Part shown: positions 11,133 through 21,789 of the stretch, piece after piece
Numbering within the stretch: position 1 is the first letter of the stretch
Layout: each line of letters starts with the position of its first letter
Program-made: the position numbers and the translations under genes
NCBI GenBank assembly: GCA_027600665.1
Contig: JADGJL010000094.1
Location: 1 to 44,645, forward strand
Direction of reading: 5' to 3'
DNA from: Irineochytrium annulatum
Lineage: Eukaryota; Chytridiomycota; Chytridiomycetes; Chytridiales; Chytridiaceae
DNA length: 44,645 nucleotides
Notes under the pieces: model-generated
What the model was told of the DNA's origin: nothing
Seen by the model: only the letters and a program-made list of their open reading frames with translations
Databases searched by the model: none

Positions 11133-13367
11133 ATGGCTGAGGTGGATAGCGGGGCTGCTGCCGGGATGCCATCGATCGTCAGGCGTTACTCGATGGCGGG
11201 CGCAGGGAATAACTCAGCGATGCGGGGTCACGAGCTGCTCGTACAGATGCTGATCAGCGCGTCGTCGGGTTCTAAACGCCACGGCGCGGATTCGGCCTCC
11301 GAGGGCATTGCATCCGCCTACCAACATCAGCACCAGTCGCACCCTCATCATTCAGCGTCCTTATCGAAACGACCGTCACTAGCGGACGCGCCGTCGCCGC
11401 CTGCCCATGGGAGTATCGTGTCACCGACCTCGAATACAATCCGTGGCGACCTGCAGCACCAGCAGACGTCAACGCCGACAGCCCACGCCAGCATACCCTC
11501 ACCAACATCCGCGGTGGACCCCAAAGATCTGTCCTGGTCTTTGTTCCGCGACACCGATTATCAAGCCTACCTGGATCATCTCACCTCATCGACACTCGAC
11601 TCCCTCCGAACCGAGCCGCTGGAGTTGCAGGAAGAAGCAAAGCGGATTGAGGCACAGCTTGCCGACCTCGCTTTCACGGAGCACCGCTCGTTCCTGGACG
11701 CCAACGCCTGCTCACGATCTATCCGGTCTACCTTCGACGGCCTCGAGTCGAAGATCGGCGCCCTCATGGCGACAATACCCGACTTGGAGTCAGCGTGTCG
11801 CGTTTTTGAGGAGAACAGCATCAGGATTATGGCGGACCGGAAACGGATGTCTGTGGTGCTTGCGAACCACGCGAGACTCCTTGAAGGCGTCCTTGAAATA
11901 CCACAATTGATGGACACGTTTATTCGGAATGGGTACTATGAGGAGGCTATGGACCTACAGACCCACGTCGGCAGGCTAGTTTTACGGCATCCTGACGTCC
12001 CCGTTATCGCCGAGATGGCGCAGGAGGTGAAGGACGCGTCGGCACTGATGCTGTCGCAGCTCATTACTCTGCTTCGGAGTAACGCCAAGCTGCCGATGTG
12101 TATTCGGGTGATCGGCTACCTTCGGCGGATGGAGGCCTTCCCTGAGCCTGAGCTCCGGCTAGTTTTTCTACAACAAAAGGACGCATTCCTCAGCAAACTC
12201 GTCGTCGATCTCAGAGATCCCGATCCGGCAGAATTCATGAAGAAGTACATCGAGGTCCTTCGCGAGCATCTCTTCGACATCATTACCCAATTTAAGACTA
12301 TCTTCCCCGAGAGCACGTTTATGACCAGCGCTGGCACGCCCACCGTCCCAGGCGCGGGTCTCATGTCCTCGAGTGTGGCGTCGACGAAGCCCTCAATCCT
12401 GTTTTTGCCCGCATCCAACTCGATTGCGACGTCCGCCATTCTATCCTCTTACGTCACCTACCGCGTCCACAGCTTTGTGCAGGAACTCCGGACGCGTCTC
12501 GACAAAATCCCTGACCCGACTTCCTTAATCACGCAGACGATGTACTTCGGCATGTCGCTCGGGAGGGTCGGGATCGACTTCCGGGAGTGCGTCGTGACGC
12601 TCTTCGAGGAGGCGATTGAGAAGCGCGTCAGGAGGTGTATGGAGGCCGGAGTGGAGCAGTTTGGGATTTGGGCGAGAGGGGTGGACGCGACGGGGGCGGT
12701 CTTTAGGGACTTCACGGCAAGCTTATCGGGCAGGAGGGGTCAGCTGTTGATGAGTTTGCCGGAGCCGGTTGTGTCCAACACGGCGGTCGCGGCACCGTCG
12801 GTCCTGCTGTCGTACCCGCCCCTCGCGAGGCTGTTGAATGCGTTTTTCAATGCGTTTAATATGCTGAGGGTAATGGCGCCAGTGGCGCTGCATGACCGGC
12901 TCGCGAAGTGTGTCGGGACGTGTCTGCGGGACTCGATGGAGATCATTAGGGATTTGGGGGTGATGCTGCGGGAAAAGGGAGGCGAGGAGGAGGAGTGGGG
13001 GCCAGACTTTGGGGAAACGTGCAAGGTCGCTGTGGAGGCACTCGTGCCCGCGGTGATCAACGCATTCGAGAACCATGTGTACGGTAGCGTGGTGGGGATT
13101 TCCGAAGGGGGTCCGCTGGCGGATAGCAAGTGGATAAAGGAGCCTATACTCGAGTTTATCCCGAAGGTCATCGCGCCACCGCCTGTAATAGACCCTGTAC
13201 CTGCAGGGAGGTCAGCTCTGGCCGAGCAAGTGAACGGTGTTAAGGATCGGCGTGAGGCGGATACCAGTGGGGATGCAGTTGAGGCAGTGCCAGGAGGGGT
13301 AGCGGAAGCGGATGGAGCGGTGGCTGTAGCGGAGGTTACGGAGGTTGTGGCGAACAATAATGAATGA
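11133..13367 (+). CDS. COG8: Conserved oligomeric Golgi complex subunit 8
   Basis: Component of the COG vesicle tether, which retains and recycles Golgi glycosylation enzymes. A single uninterrupted frame of 744 aa, rare in this intron-rich window. The first about 130 residues are a low-complexity Ser/His/Pro region. The Dor1/COG8 core then starts with DYQAYLDHLTSSTLDSLRTE and continues with helical segments: EEAKRIEAQLADLAF, an ANACSRSIRSTF coiled region, LEIPQLMDTFIRNGYYEEAM and PMCIRVIGYLRRM. These match the helical-rod CATCHR fold of COG8 family members. Length is close to usual (about 600-700) allowing for the N- and C-terminal extensions. The C-terminal about 80 residues are Ala/Val/Glu-rich and probably disordered. 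Assigned from family pattern, without a search. Confidence 0.85.
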   Translation: MAEVDSGAAAGMPSIVRRYSMAGAGNNSAMRGHELLVQMLISASSGSKRHGADSASEGIASAYQHQHQSHPHHSASLSKRPSLADAPSPPAHGSIVSPTSNTIRGDLQHQQTSTPTAHASIPSPTSAVDPKDLSWSLFRDTDYQAYLDHLTSSTLDSLRTEPLELQEEAKRIEAQLADLAFTEHRSFLDANACSRSIRSTFDGLESKIGALMATIPDLESACRVFEENSIRIMADRKRMSVVLANHARLLEGVLEIPQLMDTFIRNGYYEEAMDLQTHVGRLVLRHPDVPVIAEMAQEVKDASALMLSQLITLLRSNAKLPMCIRVIGYLRRMEAFPEPELRLVFLQQKDAFLSKLVVDLRDPDPAEFMKKYIEVLREHLFDIITQFKTIFPESTFMTSAGTPTVPGAGLMSSSVASTKPSILFLPASNSIATSAILSSYVTYRVHSFVQELRTRLDKIPDPTSLITQTMYFGMSLGRVGIDFRECVVTLFEEAIEKRVRRCMEAGVEQFGIWARGVDATGAVFRDFTASLSGRRGQLLMSLPEPVVSNTAVAAPSVLLSYPPLARLLNAFFNAFNMLRVMAPVALHDRLAKCVGTCLRDSMEIIRDLGVMLREKGGEEEEWGPDFGETCKVAVEALVPAVINAFENHVYGSVVGISEGGPLADSKWIKEPILEFIPKVIAPPPVIDPVPAGRSALAEQVNGVKDRREADTSGDAVEAVPGGVAEADGAVAVAEVTEVVANNNE

Positions 13368-13575
13368 ATGTTCATTTTCAACTTAATGTCTTTTAGAAAA
13401 CGTAATCATGTAGAAATTAAAAATGCTCAAAAGACAATATAGGCATTCCATTTCATGCTTTTTTTTTTGGATGTTTTCTGCGGTCATTTTCTAGTGCACA
13501 ATCCAGACACCCATCTTACGAATGATGATGTATATCGCCCCGACACGAAGCTGCCGCCATGAACGCGTCGTGATT

Positions 13576-14469
13576 TTATTTGCAACAACCACCGGCTGCC
13601 TTGTCCCCTCCCGGGTTCACCGTGACCACCGCCGGCTTCTCCCTCTTGTCATCCGCGGTATCGATTAGTCGCTTCTTGATGTCCCTGAGACAACGCGAAC
13701 CCATTAATAAACGCAAAAACAACGAAACAAAATTTGACGGCTTACCTCGCCAACGTAAAGAAGGCCTCCTCCACCCCTAATAATTGCATCAGTACCATCC
13801 AACGGCGGTCAAGCTCGTTCACATACCAATGTTGGACTTCGCGCTCGTCTCCAAAAACTTAATTCCGTACTCGTCTGCCAGCGCCTGCCCTTGCTCTTTG
13901 TTGATGACCTTCGGATCCGTAAGCTACGAAAAACAATGCGGCATAAACTTAAAAAAACACCAACCTTCTTCTCGAGCATATCGCACTTATTACCCACAAG
14001 AATTTTGTTTACGCCCTCGCTCGCGTGTTGCTCAATGTTGCGGATCCAGTTCCTAATGTTGTTGAACGACCTTTCGTCCGTGACGTCGTAAGTCAGCAGG
14101 ATCCCCATTGCGCCCCGGTAGTATGCCGTGGTAATGGTTCGGAAACGCTCCTGCCCCGCCGTGTCCCAGATTTGAAGCTTAATCCTCTATTATACACAAC
14201 GCCAATCAGTATTGACGCTATCTCCGTAAGGATGTCCACCTTTCCATCCAGCTCGATCGTTCGGATTTTGAAGTCGATGCCGATGGTGGTGATAAACGAC
14301 GGAGTGAAGCTGTCATCAGAGAAACGGAGCAGCAAGCAGGACTTGCCCACACCTGCAAATTATACGTCAGGACGCATCGAAAGCAACGCCAACAAAAGAA
14401 CCCACCAGAGTCTCCGATGAGAAGAAGCTTGATGAGGTAATCGTAGCTCGCAGACTTGCTCGTCGTCAT
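13576..14469 (-). CDS. Rab8/Sec4-type small GTPase
   Basis: Controls docking of secretory vesicles at the plasma membrane. Exons in transcript order: 14469-14406, 14352-14240, 14186-13965, 13923-13827, 13776-13746, 13684-13576; introns 53, 53, 41, 50 and 61 nt; 211 aa. Nucleotide-binding motifs are complete: GDSGVGKS (residues 19-26), effector region [41 protein letters not shown] and ETSAKS. The [22 protein letters not shown] and [11 protein letters not shown] blocks are typical of Rab8/Sec4/Ypt2. The tail ends GGCCK, leaving a paired-cysteine prenylation site one residue from the end instead of a terminal CC. In fungi this class works with the exocyst in polarised growth, which in this organism would mean rhizoid or sporangial growth (inference). 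Confidence 0.95.
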
Positions 14470-15186
14470 GATGGCGAACTGCTGATGGAAAGAATGTTAA
14501 CGCCGTGCGTTCATCAGGCGTCCAGCCCAAGCGACCCAGGAGCAGGGAGGCGAATCCCGTGAAGAGCCGACTTCACGGCGAATGACATCCAGATGCTCAT
14601 GCCCAATCCTCCCAGTCCAATTGCACGCGAGTATGGGGCCTCAGCTAGCAGGCAGGGACTCCGATCACCGAGGGCCATTAAGTTAAGGACAAAATAATGG
14701 CGCTGACGGTGGCGCGCCGATCAGGCCGTCAGCGGTCGCGCAGCCCAACACGTAGAGAATGATCCTTCCTCCGCTGAGGATCAGCCTGCGATGCCAAGGA
14801 AGACGAGAGGGCAAGGAGGCGATCAGCCAGCAGGTACCTTCGGGCTGTATCACGATACAGTGACGAATTTCTGAAATGGACAGGACACAACCAACTCACG
14901 TGGAGCTTCTTAACTAAACGTCTTCCTCAAAGACCACGCGACAATGACAAAGTAGCGACTCTCAATGCTTTGCCGAGGGTCGAAAGTGGCATATCTGTAA
15001 AATAAAATCACTATAAAACATGACCAGGACGCGAGAAATATGGGATTAAAGGCTTCTTTGTGAGCATGGCGTGTTAGGCAGTCGAAGTGATTGTAACGAG
15101 CCAAATACATCCAGTTTGGAGGTCAATTGCAGACGCCATTCATTAGATATCAACCATCGTTCGCCAAACGGTCAGCGTCGTCCGCC
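14470..15186. promoter_or_regulatory. Divergent intergenic region, Rab / ING genes
   Basis: 717 bp holding both upstream regions. It contains a perfect 9-bp inverted repeat (14701-14709 with 14726-14734) around an 8-bp palindrome GGCGCGCC. No RNA gene or exon seen. Confidence 0.5.
14701..14734. repeat. Inverted repeat upstream of the Rab gene
   Basis: CGCTGACGG and CCGTCAGCG form a perfect 9-bp stem separated by 16 bp that include the palindrome GGCGCGCC. It may be a 5' UTR hairpin of the Rab transcript or a dimeric-factor binding site. No further support. Confidence 0.4.
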
Positions 15187-16646
15187 ATGGCCGCAGCATA
15201 TCTTGAGGTACGTAAGGGTATGAGCGTCAGCATGCTCGCATGTTACGTGAGGGGGGTGAGAAACCGCGCATGTAGTGGCACGGCACCATCACTAACTGTC
15301 TCAACAGGACTACATAGAGAGTACGAGCCGCCGTTGAGAACCTAGCCCTCACCTCTAACACCGTATGCATTTACAGCTGTGGAAGCTCTTCCTATGGAGT
15401 TTATCCGGAATCTGTCTTTGGTATGGAATTGGTGGCAAACTGATAGCTGAGCGCGGCTTCAGATGCGCGAACTCGATGCGACGGCCCACTCGATCGGGGA
15501 GCAGCTAGAGTGCGATGTGATGGAGTTTATGCAGTCGCTGTCGGAGATGACCCCGGAGGAGCGGACAGCGAAGATCCAAAATCTCACGCTGACATGCAAG
15601 GATTACCTTAAGCATGGCGAGGACAAAGTTTCGCTGGCGGTCCAGCAATACGACCTGGTAGGTGCAGCCTGCGCGCAGCGTGCCATGTTGTAACGAACAT
15701 TGTATTAAAGGTCGATAGGCATATCCGGAGACTCGACGACGATTTGGCGAAGTACGAGGAGGAGCAAATGACGGGTCCGAGGGTGGCTCATGCAACGGTA
15801 TCGCGGGAAGAGGGGAGGAAGGCGGACAAGATGTCTATGATGGCAGCACAATCCAAGTCCGAAAACGGGAAACGACCAGCAGGTTTTTGTATTTACTTCA
15901 CCGTCGGTTGATGACTTCTATTGCAGTAGCTGCAATCGACACGCCAAACAAAAGTAAGTAATTCCATTTAAGAGCATGCTGTCTTACACGTATACTTCAG
16001 AGCGGAGAATTGGCAAAGATAAACAACCAGAGAAACCGCCTGTTCCGGAGCCTGTATCGAACTTGACTCCTCGAAAGGCGGCAACCGGAAAGGTCTCCGC
16101 CGCTCCTAACGCCAAGCCCTTAGCGAATTCGAAGAAGCCTGGGCACAAGAAAGGGTTTAAACAACGATGCATCACTTGTTATTAATATCTATTTTGTAGT
16201 GCCGAGACGAGTAAAGCTGTGCTACAGTCGCAGCGCCAAGCCGCGCAATTGGGAGCGCAGGATTTGCCCATAGATCCCAACGAGCCTAAATACTGCATCT
16301 GTCATCAGGTGTCTTACGGGGAGATGGTTGGTGAGTACTGAAGACAATATTTTGTGGCCTAACTTCTTCTTCTAATCTTATTTGTACAGGGGTACGTTTT
16401 AATCATTTCGGCTCTTCATATTTTTCCTTTGCTAATCCATTACCTTTTTTGTGCCTTCCTATTAGTGTGACAACGATGCGGTAAAAGCTATGACTTAGAT
16501 TATGACTAACAACCTTCAAGTGCGAGTATGAGTGGTTCCATTTTGGCTGTGTTGGCTTGACCTCGCAGCCGCGAGGGAAGTGGTATTGCCCGGACTGTAG
16601 TGACAAGATGGAGAGCGATAAGACGGAGAGGCGAAGGAAGGGGTAG
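15187..16646 (+). CDS. ING-family PHD-finger histone reader
   Basis: Subunit of a histone acetyltransferase (or deacetylase) complex that reads H3K4me3. Exons: 15187-15207, 15308-15320 (13 nt), 15377-15420, 15463-15657, 15711-15882, 15927-15953, 16001-16154, 16200-16330, 16390-16391 (2 nt), 16466-16480 (15 nt), 16521-16646. They join to 299 aa. The N-terminal ING helix bundle reads [20 protein letters not shown] and RNLSLMRELD, then LAKYEEEQ. A Lys/Pro-rich linker with KKRR looks like a nuclear localisation signal. The PHD finger has all zinc ligands: C241, C243, C254, C259, H265, C268, C281, C284, with cage residues Y240 and W263. Gly253 exists only if a 2-nt exon (GG) is spliced between two introns. 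Without it the frame breaks in the middle of the PHD finger. Overall closest to ING4/5 and yeast Yng2 by length and PHD sequence. Confidence 0.92.
16390..16391 (+). other. Predicted 2-nt exon inside the ING PHD finger
   Basis: Upstream intron 16331-16389 (GTGAGT, CTAAC, TACAG) and downstream intron 16392-16465 (GTACGT, GCTAAT, TTAG) leave only GG. With the G that ends the preceding exon this encodes Gly253, the residue ING PHD fingers carry between EMV/EMI and CDN. Direct splicing from 16330 to 16466 would shift the frame. Confidence 0.7.
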
Positions 16647-16774
16647 GGTACAGACTTCTTAAGTCTCGCACACACACACAGGCAATACGCACGGAGAAAT
16701 GTCTATTTTATTCGTGGTTTAATGAAGTAAAACCATTTACGACCGTCGCTTCTAATAAAGGATTCTCTGCGCTC

Positions 16775-19526
16775 TTAAAACCATCTTTGCATTGGCGCCT
16801 GGCTGGATACGCCATTCTTCATCCATCCAAAAATGCTAGGAACTTGCGTCCGCAAATCGCGTTCCTGAAGCCATCGCGCAAAGGGAGGGTGCTCGACAGG
16901 GGACGCGCTTGCAGGCAAGTGAGCACCGGGTCTCGGCGTTTCCAGAATCTTAACCAAGGTCTCGCAACAACCGTAGAAACGTCGAACGTCCGCCCACTCC
17001 TTATCCACGAGGTCCACCACGGATGTCAGAAACGATGCCAATCCGCCAGATTGGTTCCGAGCCCGGCTCCGAACCATTCCGCCTAAACTCCTCAAGCTCG
17101 CCGACGCGGCCGAAGCGAACGAATTAGGGGTAAACAAACTATCGTCGTCGTCCGTTGACGCCGGCGTCGTGAAAATTCCCGAGCTCCTCTTCGGGGGGCC
17201 ACGTTCTCGTCTCTTTCGCTCGTCTATAGCTTGCAACTCGACGGGAGACACGATCTGAGCCAGCCACAATCTGTCGTCTATAACATTCCGACGCAGTGCC
17301 GCAACCCAGCGAACCTTCGACCAGCGTTGTCGATCGAGTGGCGAGGATTCGGGATTAAACGTTGCTCGAATGAGAGCCTTCTCAACCCTATTGCGGTTAG
17401 TTCTGATAAACACGAGGACACGCAACCTTGCCAAAAAATCCAAAACTCGTGGCCTCGCCGATTTCGTCAAAAGGACGGATCGAGACACCGGACCAAAGAA
17501 GTTCGGCTCGATCACCACGTCGGCACCATCGATCATTGCAGAGATACTATCTCGTGTAGCAGAATCTCTATCACGGTCGTCCTCCTCATCTGTTGACCCC
17601 CTCGCAACGGCGGCGTCAATGATTGGCGGTGATGGAAGTTTCGGCATCACGCCGAACGCCTCGATGACGGGCGACGTCGCCTCCTTCTCTTTTTTAAGTG
17701 GATTCTTCAGCGTGCCCCCGATCACTAAGTCAATCAAGCAAGCACCAGCAAACGCATGACGAGCCCCGTAACGCGCTAAGACCAGCTGCCACAGCATGTC
17801 CGTCATCCCCCCTTGCGCTCTTCCCAACTGTGTGATGAAGGGCAGAGTGGGGCTCCCGTCAGGACGTGGAGGGATGACTTCGTTAGGGTCCGCAAGAAAA
17901 GCACGTGCTATCGCCTCTTCCGAAAGATCGCTAAATTCTAGGAGTAACGCGTCAACTGCTCTGAGTGAGTCCCTTTTGCCGTCGCGAAATAAAACTGCCA
18001 GTGCCGCCTCCGCATACAAATTTAGTTCTTCCTCCGTTAAAACCGAACGCATCAAATCCAGCGCCGAAAGACCCCCGATTGAGTCCAATTGCAGATTCGT
18101 GTCGGCTAAAACTAGAACAGCCGCACCTTTTGAAATCGAGAACCCCTGCGACTTTAGCCATTTGATAAACGTATCCTTCGACTTCGGGTCCTTAAGCGCT
18201 TTGGCGACCAGGAAATCGTTCGCGTTTTGAGCCGGCATGCCGCAATGCTGCACTAAGAACTTCCCAAGGTCGGCATCCACTCGAATAAGATTTAGTACTC
18301 GCCCCCATAGCTCGTCCCACTCGGCAATAGTGCTTGGCGGATTCAAAGCTGGTGTATAGTGGTGCTCTTCACAAATCTTCTTTAGCACTTTGATATTCGG
18401 CACTCCTGAGGACGGCAAACTTCTTTCAAAAAGCCAAGCGTCGTCACGGATTTTCGGCGGCCCTACTCCATCGATAGAAGGGCGAACCAGATCTTGATTC
18501 GGGCCTAGCGCTAGCCTGCTTAAAAACTGCGGCCGTAACGCCGGCGGCCCGTCCGCGAGATTTAGAAGCAGCACCTCTGAGTACAGTTTGTAGGCGTGGG
18601 CGACAAGATATTCAAGGGTTCCTTGTGGCAGCGGAGGCTTTACTTGCTCCCATCCGGCCTCGGCATCAATCATGGCTTGTTGCTCCGCACGGTATGCCTT
18701 TTCCACGAAGTACTTCGGTAGCAGCGCGCCTTGGCCCAGCAACGCGTCCGCCAGATCAAACGTTAGAGCCCATGGACGACTCATATATACATCGTTAAAT
18801 ACCAGGTACTTGTTCGACCTAACTGTGTCAGGACGACTGGAAAGAAAGCAACCTACATTTTCAGGAAATACGCTGCTCGGATCTCCGGCTCCGAACAAAC
18901 GATCCTAAAATGAACACACACGTCCCGCAGCGTCTCTAAACTCTCTGGGAAGTCGCCGAGGAACCAGAAGATGCGATCCCACGGCACAAACAGCGACGCG
19001 TCCAGCGAATCGGTGGCGAGCAAGGGATCCGTGTACATTTCGTCGCCATAAATTTCTTTTCCACGTGAGTATCGGAATTCGGCCGACATTGCAGCAATGC
19101 CATCGGGACCATCATCGATCTGCGGGTGCAGTACTGTCAAGGATTCGGATGGCGGCGGTGGTAGCGGTACCCGCTTCAGGACCTCCGGATCCATAGGCAG
19201 CACACTCGCCTACGAATCAATCAGAAGGTGGTCATGGTGAGGCGCCGGCTTGCCTGTGGAAATGCCGGCGTGGATTCCACCGGACGGGCATCCACAACAG
19301 CAGCGGAAGCCGCTTCAACGATCACCGGATTTGAAATATCAACGGTAGTGGAAACGGCCCCAACATCCGCTGGGTCAGCATCCGCAGAGACAGTGACCTC
19401 AACGTCCCCGCCGATGATCAGGTCAGCACCTAGTGAAGGATCAATGGCCAGTGCTGTTTAATATTGTCAGTCCATTATTTGGCAGAGGGCATCACCTTCA
19501 TCTATGAGACTCCGCACCTCAGTCAT
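16775..19526 (-). CDS. Orphan protein of 875 aa (unrecognised)
   Basis: I do not recognise this family. Exons in transcript order: 19526-19496, 19453-19254, 19209-18857, 18818-16775; introns 42, 44 (GC-AG) and 38 nt; all phases close. The start is an ATG giving MTEVRSLIDEALAIDPS. The N-terminal about 120 residues are Val/Ala/Asp/Pro-rich and probably disordered. The body is mixed helical with short conserved-looking blocks (SNKYLVFNDVYMSRPWAL, FVPWDRIFWFLGDFPES, AWLFERSLPSSGVPNIK, LPFITQLGRAQGGMTDMLWQ). A charged DDRDRDSATRD loop lies near the centre, and the protein ends in FGWMKNGVSSQAPMQRWF. No signal peptide, TM helix or catalytic motif seen; probably soluble. The large last exon of 2,044 nt contrasts with the small exons of its neighbours. 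Confidence 0.72.
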
Positions 19527-19745
19527 AGCGATGGCAAAGTGAGAGGCTTGAATTCTCAAGCCTGTCCGAAGCTGTCAGTGCTAGTGCCGCCCGCAAATAC
19601 GATACCACAGCAGCTTCGCGAGCACGATGGGATGGTCTTGCTCGGACTGCACCTTTCTTAACGTCAACAATTCCTTCCTCTCGTGCGAGGTGCAATGCTT
19701 TGCTTAACGTCCTGTGGCTGATAATCCAGAAAGGTATGCGGGGGG

Positions 19746-20806
19746 ATGCGTCCGTTCGGAGGCGACCGCGTGTCGAAGAAGGCAGGCGCCAGGAGCCCTC
19801 CCGACGACGACGGTCAAGAGGAGCCCAAACGCAAGCTCGCCAAGACTCACGATTCAAAGGTTCCAGAGCCTTTCGTCGGACCCACTTCCGCGCCGTTAGC
19901 AGCTTCGTCGGAGCCGTTCAACCTCTCTTTATTGCAGTTTAACGCGTGAGACAACCGCACCAAGGCGTATGAATGTTAACGCGGTGTAGTTGGTTTGACC
20001 CCGTTCACACAGTCCAACGGCTGGATGCCATATGCGACATCGCGCGCCAGTGCGGGGCGCACGTGATCACGCTGCAAGAGTTAACCCCGGAGATGCTGGA
20101 GTACCTTATCCCGGTGCTTACCTTGGACGGATACAAGACCTCGAAGTCGATCTCCATCCAACCGCGGGCCTACGGAGAGGGGATCTTTGTTAAGCGGCCG
20201 CTGATTATGGAGTCATACACTCGGCGACCGCTGCAGGACACGATTATGGGCCGCGAGCTGCACGTTGTCAAGGCGAAGACTCCCAACGGGAAGGTCGTCA
20301 GCTTTGCAACGGTGCATCTGGAGAGCACTGTGAGTTTACAGTTTTCGATGTTGCGGCAGAAGGTTAAATGTTGTTTAGGCGGAATTTCAGAAGGTGCGGT
20401 TGGCGCAGCTGGATAAAACCTTTGAGGATTTGAACCTGTCTGGCCTCCCATGGATCGTGGCGGGTGACACCAATCTCGGCAAGCGCGACAAGGTCATCTT
20501 ACCCGCCGGCGTGAAGGACGCATGGGTGGATGCCGGGAGCGACCGGCACGAGGAGGTTACCTGGGACACCCGCATTAACAAAAACCTGCCCGACATCAAA
20601 TTCAAGGCCTTCAACCGTTTCGATCGCATTTACTTCGCCGGCGCGGGGGTTTCCGTCACGCATTTTCGGACGGTCGGAAAGTCGAAGGTAGGCTACTCCC
20701 ATTCACTATGTGTAAAGAAAAATATAACCGGTGACATTAGGTTCCCGGAACGAAAGTGTATCCATCGGATCATTGGGGACTCCATGCAGAGCTTTTGATC
20801 GAGTGA
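19746..20806 (+). CDS. TDP2: TDP2-like tyrosyl-DNA phosphodiesterase
   Basis: Member of the endonuclease/exonuclease/phosphatase fold. TDP2 removes trapped topoisomerase II from 5' DNA ends. Exons 19746-19945, 19990-20329, 20379-20687, 20741-20806; introns 44, 49 and 53 nt; 304 aa. A basic, disordered N-terminus with PKRKLAK is a likely nuclear signal. The four TDP2 catalytic motifs are in order: FNAWF (Asn66), LQELT (Glu97), GDTNLGKRD (Asp210) and SDHWGL (His294), matching human N120, E152, D262 and H351. FNRFDRIYF is the usual structural aspartate block. The last exon is only recognised because it restores SDHWGL. No UBA domain at the N-terminus, unlike the animal protein. A decayed paralogue lies about 1 kb downstream in the same orientation. 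Confidence 0.88.
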
Positions 20807-21789
20807 CGGGGTTTTTATTGCCGTCGCGCACTGTTATATATTTTAGTGATGTCATATTTATTAATAGCTTTATCTTCGCGAAGATAGGGAAATAGAATTA
20901 AGACGATAATCGCTCTGGATGCATACTACATCACTTTCGGCTCCAAATGTCCGGCCGTGTTCTCAACTTCACATCGGTTCCTGCAGCGGAGCCTTTCACT
21001 TCTTCACTGATCAAGAAGCTCAGGTGTAATGCATCTGTTGGCCGTCCGGATGCCATCCAGTGATAACAACATTTGAGAAGATTAGTTCTAGTTGGATGTC
21101 ACCAGTGCATGATATCTACCCCAATTATAGCTCCTAACAAAACCCGCTGTTTCTTTGCCCTGCAGACTGTGTGGTATGGACTTCGTAACAACAAGCAGCT
21201 TGTTCCACCGCACCTTCGATTTGATGTGGGTGTTTTACTTGCTCATTTTACAAATGAGAGTTTCGATCTGGTCACTTTTTTGAAATGCTTCCTGTGCTGG
21301 CCTTTACATCACGCTTTTCCCCTGCATCGACCCTGGTCAGGACGACAAACTCAGCCAAACAGGCGCATGACAGAGACGGCACACCATAGAAAAAGGTCAG
21401 GTTCGGACGTTATATGATGCCTTGCAACGCTTTTAATTGCGGCGGCTTCCGTCATTCCGATTGCTTCCTTACGAGCTGCAGCAACTCAATCCGGCACTCT
21501 AACAATTCCGTCTATGTAAAGAACCAAATGGCATAAATGCGACAAGATATCATGCGTATCTGCCTCGCAACGACTCCATCTTAAGCTTTTTGGCCTTTGG
21601 ACTTCCATGAAAAAGTTTATTCGTATCCGACTTTATTCCACCTATCAGTACATGTTTGCCACCCTTTTCGCATCCAACTCTCGTCATGATATCGGGCAAT
21701 TAAAAGCGATCTTACCGACATTTGCAAGGTTCCCATCCTCTGCGGTTATAAATTCGCCGTCGCAACGCGGTGGGCCTGTCTGCACATGG
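20807..21789. other. Gene-free stretch before the TDP2-like relic
   Basis: About 980 bp without a supported gene. An open frame at 21073-21417 has no recognisable protein pattern and no splice partners that extend it. No RNA gene seen. Confidence 0.45.

Noticed and set aside
14520..14900. Possible tRNA or other structured RNA in the Rab/ING intergenic region
   Set aside because: No cloverleaf, A/B-box pair or known RNA motif could be built; only the isolated inverted repeat remains.
21073..21417. Open frame of 114 aa in the gene-free stretch
   Set aside because: No known motif, no splice context and no compositional sign of coding; probably chance.
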